Positions 40,005 through 48,063 of a stretch of 64,000 nucleotides of DNA are shown here, one piece after another (the stretch's first letter is position 1; each line of letters opens with the position of its first letter). Source of the DNA: Cupriavidus taiwanensis (lineage in GTDB: Bacteria; Pseudomonadota; Gammaproteobacteria; Burkholderiales; Burkholderiaceae); assembly GCF_900250075.1 (NCBI RefSeq), contig NZ_LT977070.1:1240001-1304000 (forward strand). Reading direction: 5' to 3'. The notes beneath the pieces are model-generated. The model was given only the letters and a program-made list of their open reading frames with translations, was not told where the DNA came from and searched no databases. Made by a program: the position numbers and the translations under genes.

Positions 40005-40313
40005 CTAGTCGTCGCGCCGTCGCTGGTTCTGCAGCAGTTCGATGGGAGAGGGCTGGATGCGCCGCCGCGCCGGACGCAGCGCCCGGTTAGGCCACAGCAC
40101 ATAGTTGGTGTGCGGGTCCAGCGGCTTGCCGAAGTACGAGACCCAGACCTGTACGCCCTGCTCGGTTTCGGCAACGATGGCCGCGACGGCGCGCGCCGCG
40201 GCGGATGGGGACTTGAGCAGCTCGGCCAGGGCTTCGACGCCCTGCACGACATGGTGCTTCACCCCTGCAAACCATGCGTACTGACGCATGGCGGACAACA
40301 AACGCTTGGTCAT
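40005..40313 (-). CDS. Hypothetical protein
   Basis: Predicted 102 residues. The N-terminal half is helical (MTKRLLSAMRQYAWFAGVKHHVVQGVEALAEL). The C-terminus is Arg/Pro-rich. I see no known domain. The start at 40313 is chosen because the sequence before it looks non-coding. It is convergent with the piuC-like gene. Function unknown. Confidence 0.55.
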   Translation of the reverse strand: MTKRLLSAMRQYAWFAGVKHHVVQGVEALAELLKSPSAAARAVAAIVAETEQGVQVWVSYFGKPLDPHTNYVLWPNRALRPARRRIQPSPIELLQNQRRRDD

Positions 40314-40467
40314 GAACGCGACTCGGGTTGGTTGGAAGTGCGGATGAGACTTTCGTACATCCGTTTTGTTCACAGCAATTTCGCCCGGCAAGTATGACTG
40401 AGGCGCCATGTCGCAGGTATGTCACCCGCTTGCCGTGTGTGGCTGGCGTCTCCCGGTGCCGGCCGCA

Positions 40468-41916
40468 TCACGCGGGGCGCGACGGGGCGGGAGCCAAGGC
40501 AGAGAGTACCATCGCGAGCCGGTCCAGGGCAGGGTCGATATCCAGCAGGTCGATCGCGCCGAAGCCCAGCAGCAGCCCGGCGCAACTGGGTGGCGGACTG
40601 GCATAGCAGGGGTCCAGCGTCGCCACTTCCAGGTCCGCGAGCCGCGCCATCGACACCAGCGCCTCGGTGGCCACCGGCACCCGCAGCCGCGCCGCCAGGT
40701 GGAAGCCGGCCACCGCCGGCAGCGGCTCCAGCCACGGCGACAGGTCACCCTGCAGCCGCGCCAGCAGGCGCGCGCGGCGCTGGGCATGGCGCGCATGCGA
40801 ACGCCGGATATGGCGCAGCAGGTGGCCTTCAGACAGGAAGCGCGCCAGCGCCTGCTGCAGCAGCGTCGGCGTGTACCAGTCCATCAGGTGCTTGACCTTG
40901 CGCGCCGCCGGCATCAGCCAGGGCGGCAGCACCAGGTAGCCGCCGCGCAGGTTGGCTGCCAGGGTCTTGGAGAACGTGCCGAGGTAGGCCACGCGGCCAT
41001 GCCGGTCGAGCGTCTGCAGCGCATCCAGTGCCTGGCCGCCGTAGCGGAATTCGCTGTCGTAGTCGTCTTCCAGGATGACCGCATGGCGGCGCGCGGCCCA
41101 GTCGAGCAGGGCCTGGCGCCGCGCCAGGCTCATCGGCACACCCAGCGGCGACTGGTGCGACGGCGTGACATAGACCAGGGTGGCGTCGCTGGGCAGCGCC
41201 GCCACCACCAGGCCTTCGTTGTCGACCGGTACCGGCACGACCCGCGCGCCCAGGCCCTGGAACAAGGCGCGTGCCATCGGATAGCCGGGATCTTCCATCG
41301 CCACCACCGCGCCCGGACCGAGCAGCAGGCGCGCCAGCAGGTCGATGCCTTGCTGCGCGCCGCTGGTGACGAGGATGTCGGTCGGTGCGCTCTGCACGCC
41401 GCGGGTAAAGGCGATATGGCGCGCAATGGCCTGGCGCAGCGGCATCTCGCCGGCGGCGTCGGGCGGACCGGGTGCGCGCGTGCGTTCGGCCGCCAGCGCC
41501 GCGCGCACGCAGCGCGACCAGGCCTCATGCGGAAAGCGGGTGGTATCGGCCTGCCCGGGCTGGAAGGCATAGCGGGCGCCGCCTGTCGTGGCCAGGAACG
41601 GCGTGGGCACGGCCAGCCAGCGCTGCACCGCCGGCGGCAGCACCGGCGCCGCGGCGATGCGCACCGCCGGGCGCGCCAGCCCTTGCGCCACATAGGTGCC
41701 GTCGCCGACCCGCGCGTGCAGCCAGCCTTCGGCCACCAGCCGCTCATAGGCCGTGGTCACGGTCTTGCGCGCCACCCCCAGTTGCGTGCCGAGCAGGCGC
41801 GAGGGCGGCATGCGCGCACCGGCTTCGAGGCGGCCGCCCTGGATCGCGTCGCGGATGTGGTGGACGATCTGCGCGGTCAGGTCGCCGGCATGGTCGAGGG
41901 CCAGATGCAGTTCCAT
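40468..41916 (-). CDS. MocR-type GntR/aminotransferase regulator
   Basis: Predicted 482 residues. An N-terminal GntR winged helix (about 12-75, with MPPSRLLGTQLGVARKTV) is fused to a class I aminotransferase fold. The PLP lysine lies in GTFSKTLAANLRGGYL. MocR proteins use PLP or PLP-amine adducts as effectors. It is divergent from an AhpD-like gene, with repeats in the 152-bp gap, so that gene is its likely target. Confidence 0.92.
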   Translation of the reverse strand: MELHLALDHAGDLTAQIVHHIRDAIQGGRLEAGARMPPSRLLGTQLGVARKTVTTAYERLVAEGWLHARVGDGTYVAQGLARPAVRIAAAPVLPPAVQRWLAVPTPFLATTGGARYAFQPGQADTTRFPHEAWSRCVRAALAAERTRAPGPPDAAGEMPLRQAIARHIAFTRGVQSAPTDILVTSGAQQGIDLLARLLLGPGAVVAMEDPGYPMARALFQGLGARVVPVPVDNEGLVVAALPSDATLVYVTPSHQSPLGVPMSLARRQALLDWAARRHAVILEDDYDSEFRYGGQALDALQTLDRHGRVAYLGTFSKTLAANLRGGYLVLPPWLMPAARKVKHLMDWYTPTLLQQALARFLSEGHLLRHIRRSHARHAQRRARLLARLQGDLSPWLEPLPAVAGFHLAARLRVPVATEALVSMARLADLEVATLDPCYASPPPSCAGLLLGFGAIDLLDIDPALDRLAMVLSALAPAPSRPA

Positions 41917-41951
41917 GGTAGGTGGCGTCGATCTCGATTGGTCTACTGATT

Positions 41952-41981
41952 CTGCCGGAAATTGGCAGTGTACGGGGCCAA
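41952..41981. promoter_or_regulatory. Overlapping inverted repeats in the MocR/AhpD-like gap
   Basis: CTGCC-N7-GGCAG (41952-41968) overlaps TTGGC-N10-GCCAA (41962-41981). They lie midway between the divergent genes, where a MocR operator is expected. Confidence 0.5.
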
Positions 41982-42068
41982 TGTGGGGATCTATCTTTCA
42001 TTCCGTCGGGCGCCATCCCAGCGCCCGCTGCAATCGAACCTGAATCCAACTGTCTACGGAGATCGATC

Positions 42069-42512
42069 ATGGAAGAACGGATGAACTGGCAGGACGTGGC
42101 CCCCGACGCCTACAAGGCAATGATCGGCGTCGAGGTCTACCTGGCGCGCTGCTCGCTGGAAACCACGCTGAAGGAACTGGTCAAGATCCGCGCCTCGCAG
42201 ATCAACGGCTGCGCCTTCTGCCTGGACATGCACGTGACCGACGCGCGCAAGCACGGCGAAAGCGAGCGCCGCCTGAACCTGCTGCCGGCCTGGCGCGAAG
42301 TCAGCTGGTTCACCCCGCGCGAGCGCGCCGCGCTGGCGTGGACCGAGGCGCTGACCCTGCTGCCGCAAAGCCAGGCGCCGGATGCGGACTACCAGGCGCT
42401 GCGCGAGCAATTCTCGGAAAAAGAGATGGCCGACCTGACGCTGCTGATCTCGGCGATCAACGCGTGGAACCGCTTTGGCGTCGGCTTCCGCCGCCAGCCG
42501 CCGGCGCTCTGA
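42069..42512 (+). CDS. Carboxymuconolactone decarboxylase / AhpD-like protein
   Basis: Predicted 147 residues. The CxxC-plus-His motif of alkylhydroperoxidase AhpD-like proteins is present (GCAFCLDMH). It probably acts as a thiol peroxidase or in redox defence; true carboxymuconolactone decarboxylases lack this CxxC. It is divergent from a MocR regulator that likely controls it, and is followed by a strong hairpin. Confidence 0.9.
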   Translation: MEERMNWQDVAPDAYKAMIGVEVYLARCSLETTLKELVKIRASQINGCAFCLDMHVTDARKHGESERRLNLLPAWREVSWFTPRERAALAWTEALTLLPQSQAPDADYQALREQFSEKEMADLTLLISAINAWNRFGVGFRRQPPAL

Positions 42513-42537
42513 CGCCCGCACTCCTGGCTGCCTGAGC

Positions 42538-42577
42538 AGCGCGCGCCGGCTTGTCGATTGACAAGCCGGCGCGCGCT
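42538..42577. terminator. Very stable 18-bp hairpin
   Basis: AGCGCGCGCCGGCTTGTC and its perfect complement flank a GATT loop. The T-run after it is poor (GCTTTAGC), so it may terminate inefficiently or mainly protect the 3' end of the AhpD-like mRNA. Confidence 0.65.
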
Positions 42578-42625
42578 GCTTTAGCTTTGTTTCGAGTGTG
42601 ACGTCCCCTCGCCAGGAGTCTGCCC

Positions 42626-42937
42626 ATGACCGAAGACACCCTGCTGCAACTGATGACGGAAGTCGAGAAGGAAGACCCGATCGACTACGCCGACCTGCCG
42701 TTCGACGACGCCGCGCTGCGCCGGCTGGCCTGCCGCCTGATCGCCGAGCGCTCCAGCGAGCTGGAAGCGTCCGGCCTGCCGGTGGAGGCGCTGCTGGCCA
42801 CGATGTGGGCCTCGACCGCCAAGCTGGTGCTGGAGAACCTGGTGCTCAACGCGCGCCTGCTGACGCTGCAGGGCCAGCCCGACGACGCGCGCGCGCTGAT
42901 CGAGCGCATCGCCCGCCAGTCGCGCGGCGACGCCTGA
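42626..42937 (+). CDS. Hypothetical helical protein
   Basis: Predicted 103 residues, acidic N-terminal half and fully helical prediction, no recognised motif. It may be soluble and oligomeric. A GCCAGGAG site lies about 10 bp before the ATG. It is followed 145 bp later by the LpxO-like gene. Function unknown. Confidence 0.65.
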   Translation: MTEDTLLQLMTEVEKEDPIDYADLPFDDAALRRLACRLIAERSSELEASGLPVEALLATMWASTAKLVLENLVLNARLLTLQGQPDDARALIERIARQSRGDA

Positions 42938-43082
42938 TTCGCCGCTGGCCGGCACGTGCGCCGGCCCCAACATGTGCCGCAGCCGGCGCAAGCTGCGGTG
43001 CCCCCGCCGTTTCGCTAAAATACGGGTTTTCGCCCAGCCGGGCCGCGCCATGCGGCACAGACGGCTGACCAGGAGGATTTCG

Positions 43083-43985
43083 GTGATCAAGTGGATAATC
43101 GTCGCGGGCTACCTCGGTGCCATCCTGTATGTGCACTTCCGCGGCAAGGTGCGCCTGCGCCTGTGGCGCCAGCTGCTGGACCATTCGGCCCTGGTGGCGC
43201 CGATCAACTGCTTCATGTACGCGTTCTCGGGCGTGCCGCGGACCCCGTATATCCCGGTCGACAATTTCCCCGACCTCGAAAAGCTGCGCGCCGCCTGGCC
43301 GGAGATCCGCGATGAAGGCCTGGCCCTGGCGGCGATGCGCAAGATCAAGGCTGCCGACAAGAACGACGACGCCGGCTTCAATTCCTTCTTCAAGTACGGC
43401 TGGAAGCGCTTCTACCTGAAGTGGTATGAGGCCCAGCATCCGTCGGCCGAGCAGCTGTGCCCCAAGACCGTGGCGCTGCTGCGCGAGCTGCCCACGGTCA
43501 AGGCGGCGATGTTCGCCGAGCTGCCGCCCGGCGGCAAGCTCAATCCGCACCGCGACCCGTTTGCCGGCTCGCTGCGCTATCACCTGGGCCTGGCCACGCC
43601 CAACGACGATCGCTGCTTTATCGAGGTCGACGGCGAGCGCCACAGCTGGCGCGACGGCGAGGGCGTGGTGTTCGACGAGACCTACCTGCACTGGGCCGAG
43701 AACCGCAGCGACGCCAACCGGCTGATCCTGTTCTGCGATATCGAGCGCCCGATGCGCTACGGCTGGGCCGCAAAATTCAACCACTGGATGGGCCGCAAGG
43801 TCATGACCGCGGCCAGCTCGCCCAACGACGAACACGACCAGACCGGCATGATCAACCGGCTGTTCCGCTTTGTCTGGCTGGGCGGCCAGTATCGCCGCCG
43901 CTTCAAGGCCTGGAACCGCCAGCTCTACTACGTGGCCAAGTTCGGCCTGATCGTGCTGGGCGTGGGTTTGATCGTCTACCTGTAA
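43083..43985 (+). CDS. LpxO-like aspartyl/asparaginyl beta-hydroxylase family protein
   Basis: Predicted 300 residues. This Fe(II)/2-oxoglutarate enzyme resembles LpxO, which 2-hydroxylates a lipid A acyl chain at the inner membrane. An N-terminal membrane helix (WIIVAGYLGAILYV) and a second one at the C-terminus (FGLIVLGVGLIVYL) bracket the catalytic domain. The latter carries HRD (NPHRDPF) and a distal His (LHWAENRSDANR). The GTG start was chosen because AGGAGG precedes it by seven bases; an ATG at 43050 lacks such a site. Lipid A as substrate is inferred from the family. Confidence 0.85.
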   Translation: MIKWIIVAGYLGAILYVHFRGKVRLRLWRQLLDHSALVAPINCFMYAFSGVPRTPYIPVDNFPDLEKLRAAWPEIRDEGLALAAMRKIKAADKNDDAGFNSFFKYGWKRFYLKWYEAQHPSAEQLCPKTVALLRELPTVKAAMFAELPPGGKLNPHRDPFAGSLRYHLGLATPNDDRCFIEVDGERHSWRDGEGVVFDETYLHWAENRSDANRLILFCDIERPMRYGWAAKFNHWMGRKVMTAASSPNDEHDQTGMINRLFRFVWLGGQYRRRFKAWNRQLYYVAKFGLIVLGVGLIVYL

Positions 43986-43993
43986 GCAGCAAG

Positions 43994-44018
43994 AGAGCCG
44001 GCGCCAGCCGGCTCTTTC
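43994..44018 (+). terminator. Terminator of the LpxO-like gene
   Basis: AGAGCCGGC / GCCGGCTCT forms a 9-bp stem with a 4-nt loop, followed by TTCGTTTT. Confidence 0.8.
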
Positions 44019-44054
44019 GTTTTGCGGACCTGTTTGCTCCTGCCGGAGATGCCG

Positions 44055-44312
44055 ATGCGCTTTGTTCCCGTAGCCCTCGGGCTGGCCGCCAGCCTTGCCG
44101 CGACCGCCTGCACCACCACGCCCGCCGAGCGCCCCGCCAGCACTGGTGCCGCCATCGGCATGGCCAACCCCGCCTCGGTCAACTGCGCGCAGCGCGGCGG
44201 CAAGCTGCAGATCGTGTCGACGCCGGCGGGCCAGACCGGCATCTGCACTTTCCCGTCGGGCAGGCAGTGCGAGGAATGGGCACTGCTGCGCGGCGAGTGC
44301 ACGCCGGGCTGA
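44055..44312 (+). CDS. DUF333-family lipoprotein
   Basis: Predicted 85 residues. A lipoprotein signal (lipidated Cys at about 19, in ATAC) precedes a DUF333-type domain with ANPASVNCAQRGGKL and GICTFPSGRQCEEWALLRGEC. The cysteines probably form disulfides in the periplasm. The start at 44055 was chosen because GGAG lies seven bases upstream; ATG 44049 is less well placed. Function unknown. Confidence 0.8.
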   Translation: MRFVPVALGLAASLAATACTTTPAERPASTGAAIGMANPASVNCAQRGGKLQIVSTPAGQTGICTFPSGRQCEEWALLRGECTPG

Positions 44313-44337
44313 AGCGTCGTGCCGTAGCGCCTGCCCT

Positions 44338-45849
44338 TCAGTCGCGGCGGCGTTCGTTGGCGAGCGCGGCGTAGTGGTCGCGCTTGGCCTGGTACATGCG
44401 GCTGTCGGCCAGCTTGACGATGTCGCCGAGGCGTTCGCCTGCCTGGCAGGTGGCGTGGCCGATGGAGAAGCTGAGCCGCGTGCCGGGGTAGAACGTGTTG
44501 TTCAGCTCCACCACCTTGCCGATCTGCTCGACCACGGTGGCGGCGCCGCGCTCGTCGCGGCCGGGCAGCAACACCATGAACTCGTCGCCGCCGGTGCGCG
44601 CCACGCAGGCCTGATCGCCCACCGCTTTCTTCAGCACCTCGCCGGTGCGGCGCAGCAGGCTGTCGCCGTCGGCGTGGCCGAACTGGTCGTTGACCACCTT
44701 TAGCCCGTTCAGGTCGACCGCCACCACGCTGACCGGCCACGGGCCCTTGCGGCCCAGCCGCGCCAGTTCGTCCTCATAGTAGGCGCGGTTGTAGAGCTTG
44801 GTCAGCACGTCGTGCTTGCCGAGGAACTCGACATAGGCCTCGGCCTTCTTGCGCGCCGTGATATCGGTCAGCGACACCAGCACCTGGTCCCAATCTGCTT
44901 CCCGCCCGGGAAACACCGACCATTGCATGAACACGTCGACGGCGCGGCCGTCGAGCGCGTAGTTGATGACTTCGCGCTGCTGCCACAGCCGGCCGTGCCA
45001 CAGGTCGATCAGCTGCTCGGCAAAGTGGATGCGCATGTCGTCGCGGAACACGTCGCCGAGCCGCGACAGCAGCGTGGCCTTGCTGTCCGCGCCGAACATC
45101 AGCAGGGTCTGCTGGTTGACGTCGAGCACGCGGATTTCCTGCATGCAGCGCGAGACAAAGTCAGGGTGGACGTTGAGGAAGGTGCGGAAGTCAGTGATGC
45201 CGGCGGCGCGCACCTCGTCGATCAGCACCTTGACCGCGCTGAAGTCCTCGACCCACAGCGACACCGGCGAATGCTCGAACAGGCCCAGCGCATACTGCTC
45301 GCTGCGGCGCAGCTCGCGCTCGCTGCGCAGGCGCGGGGTGATGTCCTTGATCGACAGCAGCACGCGCTCCCAGGTCTGTTCGTGCCCCGGCATCACCGTG
45401 GCCTCGAGCTGGATGTCGAGCCGCGTGCCGTCCAGCGCGTAGTTGACGGTCTGGCTGGCAAAGCCGTTGGCGCCGTCCCACAGCTGGCCGAGTTCTTCGA
45501 CATGCTGCTCGAACATGTCGTCGCGGAACACGGTGTCGAGGTTGGCCACCAGGTCGTCGAGGTCGGCCGCGCGGAACAGTTCCAGCGTGCGCCGGTTCAC
45601 CGCGATCACGCGGATCAGCGCGGAACACTGCGCCACCCGGCGCGGATCGTCGCGCAGGTGCGCGCGCACGTCGGTGATGCCCTGCTGCCGCCATTGCGCG
45701 AAGCACTCGCGCACCGCGCTGAAGTCTTCCAGCCATAGCGAGACGGGTGCCAGCTGGAACAGGGCCTGGTAATCGTCGGGAAGGGTGTGGGTGGGGTCGC
45801 CGCTGCCTTTGCCGGCGGATGGCGCCACGGATGTACTGGTCAAGGCCAT
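44338..45849 (-). CDS. Tandem-PAS GGDEF diguanylate cyclase
   Basis: Predicted 503 residues. Two PAS-like modules of similar sequence, each starting PVSLW.EDFSAV (near residues 34 and 180), precede a GGDEF domain with LGKHDVLTKLYNRAYYEDEL and an intact GGDEF at 420-424. The inhibitory RxxD site five residues upstream is absent, so product feedback through the I-site is not expected. No membrane helix or EAL domain. It should make c-di-GMP in response to an unknown cytosolic signal. It is a single gene. Confidence 0.9.
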   Translation of the reverse strand: MALTSTSVAPSAGKGSGDPTHTLPDDYQALFQLAPVSLWLEDFSAVRECFAQWRQQGITDVRAHLRDDPRRVAQCSALIRVIAVNRRTLELFRAADLDDLVANLDTVFRDDMFEQHVEELGQLWDGANGFASQTVNYALDGTRLDIQLEATVMPGHEQTWERVLLSIKDITPRLRSERELRRSEQYALGLFEHSPVSLWVEDFSAVKVLIDEVRAAGITDFRTFLNVHPDFVSRCMQEIRVLDVNQQTLLMFGADSKATLLSRLGDVFRDDMRIHFAEQLIDLWHGRLWQQREVINYALDGRAVDVFMQWSVFPGREADWDQVLVSLTDITARKKAEAYVEFLGKHDVLTKLYNRAYYEDELARLGRKGPWPVSVVAVDLNGLKVVNDQFGHADGDSLLRRTGEVLKKAVGDQACVARTGGDEFMVLLPGRDERGAATVVEQIGKVVELNNTFYPGTRLSFSIGHATCQAGERLGDIVKLADSRMYQAKRDHYAALANERRRD

Positions 45850-46024
45850 TCTCCTTGTTCTTGTTGCAGGCGCGCGGCGGCCGTGGGCAACCGATGCGAG
45901 CGGGGCCGCCGGGGACCAGCCGGGCAGCCGCGTGCGCGCCAGCGCACTAGGATAGGCGAGCGGCCGATAAAAGGGGAAGGGTTGTTGCAAAACGGCGCCG
46001 GCCCGGGCGCCGGCCAACTCGGCT

Positions 46025-47461
46025 TCAGCCCGCCAGCCGCTGCACGATCGTGGCAAGCGTGCCGAGCGCGCGCTCGATCTGCGCCGAGCGCGGCGCGCCG
46101 CAGTTGATGCGCAGGCAGTGGTCGAAGCGCCCGGCGTTGGAAAACATCACGCCCGGCATCACGCGGATGCCCGCCTGCAGCGCCTGGTCGAACACCGCCT
46201 CGGACGAGACCTGCGCGGGCAGCTCCACCCACAGGTGCATGCCGCCGCGCGGCGCGCCCAGCCGCGTGCCGGTGGGAAAGCCGGCGGCGATGGTTTGCGT
46301 GAACCATTCGCGCTGCGCGCGCAGCCGCGTGCGCAGCCGGCGCAAGTGGCGGTCATGCGCGCCCGACGCCAGGAAATCGGCGGCGGCCATCTGCGACAGC
46401 ATCTCGTTGGGCCGCGACAGCCCGAACTTCAGCATCTCGACGCGCGCCTGCCACTTGCCCGCGGCGATCCAGCCCAGCCGCATGCCGGGCGCCAGCACCT
46501 TGTGCAGCGACGCGCAGTGGATCACGTTGCCGCTGCCATCCCATGCCTTGGCCGCGGCCGGCGGCGCCTCGCTGTCGGCGGTGGCCGAGAAGCAGTCGTC
46601 CTCGATCAGCGCGATGCCGCGCGTCTCGCACCATTGCACCAGCCGCGCCTTGTGCGCGTCGGGCATGATGCAGCCGAGCGGGTTCTGCAGGTTCGGCACC
46701 ACCGCGACCGCGCGGATGTTGTCGTAGTGCTGCGCCGCCAGCTCCAGCGCCTCGAGCGAGAGGCCGGTCTGCGGGCTGCACGGGATTTCCAGCGCGCGCA
46801 TGCCCAGGCTTTCCAGGATCTGCAGCAGGCCGTAGTAGGTGGGGGACTCCACCGCGATCACGTCGCCGGGGCCCGCCACGGCGCGCAGGGCCAGGTTCAG
46901 TGCCTCGGTGCAGCCGTTGGTGATGACGATCTCTTCCGGGGCCAGCTGCACGCGGTTGCGCAGCGCCTGCCGTGCGATCGCGGCGCGCAGCGGCTGGTAG
47001 CCGTCGGGCTCGACGCCCTCGCCGAACAGTTGCGGATGCCGGCGCAGCGCGCGCGCCGCGGCGCCGCGCAGGGCCTCGGTCGGGTACAGCGAGGGCGCGC
47101 AGTAGGCGCCGCCCAGGTTGGTGTGCACGTGCTCGTGCTGGCCGCGCGCGAGCAGGCCGGAAATGCGCTGGTGGATGCCGACATACTGGGCCGGGTCGGG
47201 CAGCGCGGCGGCGGGCTCGGACAGCGCGGCCAGCGTTGCGCGCCGCGGCGCGGCCACGAAGTAGCCCGAGCGCGGCCGCGCTTCGAGCAGGCCATCGCTT
47301 TCCAGTTGCCGACAGGCCTGCAGCGCGGTCGACAGGCTTACGCCGTGCAGCGCCATCAGCGCGCGCACCGACGGCATGCGGTCGCCGGCGGCGAGCGTGC
47401 CGGAGTCGATGGCGCGGCGGTAATGGCCGGCAAGCTGGCGATAGAGCGGGGTGGTGTCCAT
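46025..47461 (-). CDS. MocR-type GntR/aminotransferase regulator
   Basis: Predicted 478 residues. GntR winged helix (about 1-75: GDRMPSVRALMALHGVSLSTALQACRQLE) fused to an aminotransferase-like domain with the PLP lysine in SLHKVLAPGMRLGW. It is the second MocR protein in the window and not a close copy of the first. It is divergent from the DUF2917 gene at 47637 (175-bp gap). The effector and targets are unknown. Confidence 0.92.
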   Translation of the reverse strand: MDTTPLYRQLAGHYRRAIDSGTLAAGDRMPSVRALMALHGVSLSTALQACRQLESDGLLEARPRSGYFVAAPRRATLAALSEPAAALPDPAQYVGIHQRISGLLARGQHEHVHTNLGGAYCAPSLYPTEALRGAAARALRRHPQLFGEGVEPDGYQPLRAAIARQALRNRVQLAPEEIVITNGCTEALNLALRAVAGPGDVIAVESPTYYGLLQILESLGMRALEIPCSPQTGLSLEALELAAQHYDNIRAVAVVPNLQNPLGCIMPDAHKARLVQWCETRGIALIEDDCFSATADSEAPPAAAKAWDGSGNVIHCASLHKVLAPGMRLGWIAAGKWQARVEMLKFGLSRPNEMLSQMAAADFLASGAHDRHLRRLRTRLRAQREWFTQTIAAGFPTGTRLGAPRGGMHLWVELPAQVSSEAVFDQALQAGIRVMPGVMFSNAGRFDHCLRINCGAPRSAQIERALGTLATIVQRLAG

Positions 47462-47636
47462 GGCGGCATGGTGGCGTGTCGGGCCGCATCGATACAGATA
47501 CAGAGGCGGGGGCGCTGTATCGTAACAGGCGGAAATCCTGGCTGCTGTTTCGGTCGCCGCGATGCGGCCTTGTGCCTGCCGCGCGCGCTAGGCGGTCGAT
47601 AGGCTGGAGTCCTGTGCCAGCTACCGGAGTCCTGCC

Positions 47637-47996
47637 ATGCCAAGCGATCTCGACTACACCCCGACGGTGATGCCACTGCCGGCCGGCCAGGCCCTGCGGC
47701 TGCATGTGGCGGCCGGCACCGTGCTGCATGCCACCATCGGCGAAATGGTGCTGGCCGGGCCGATGCAATGGCTCGCCGGCCACTGCCACATGCCGCAGCG
47801 GCGCCTGCGCGCGGGCGACACCTGGATCGTTCCAGCGCGCGGCTGGCTGACGGTGTCGGCGAGCCGGGGCGGAGCGTTATCGGTCACGGTGCCGCCGGGT
47901 TGGCTGGCTCGGTTGCGGGCGTGCCTGGTATTGCCCTGGCACCGTCCGCGCCCGGCTCCGCTGCGGATTCCCGACCCGGCGCGCCAAAGACGATAA
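47637..47996 (+). CDS. DUF2917 family protein
   Basis: Predicted 119 residues. The beta-rich core (LHATIGEMVLAGPMQWLAGHCHMPQRRLRAGDTWIVPARGWLTVSA) matches the small DUF2917 family found mainly in Burkholderiales. The C-terminus is Arg/Pro-rich. It is divergent from a MocR regulator, a pairing that suggests regulation by it. Function unknown. Confidence 0.8.
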   Translation: MPSDLDYTPTVMPLPAGQALRLHVAAGTVLHATIGEMVLAGPMQWLAGHCHMPQRRLRAGDTWIVPARGWLTVSASRGGALSVTVPPGWLARLRACLVLPWHRPRPAPLRIPDPARQRR

Positions 47997-48063
47997 AATT
48001 GCGCTCCGGCCGGCCTGGCACATCGGTGTGCCCAACCCCCCGGCCGCAGTTCCCGGGTTCCCC

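Noticed and set aside
45850..46024. GGCGCC-GGCCCG-GGCGCC hairpin as a terminator
   Set aside because: It lacks a T-run on either strand and lies between two minus-strand genes at a place rich in G and C. It may be chance.
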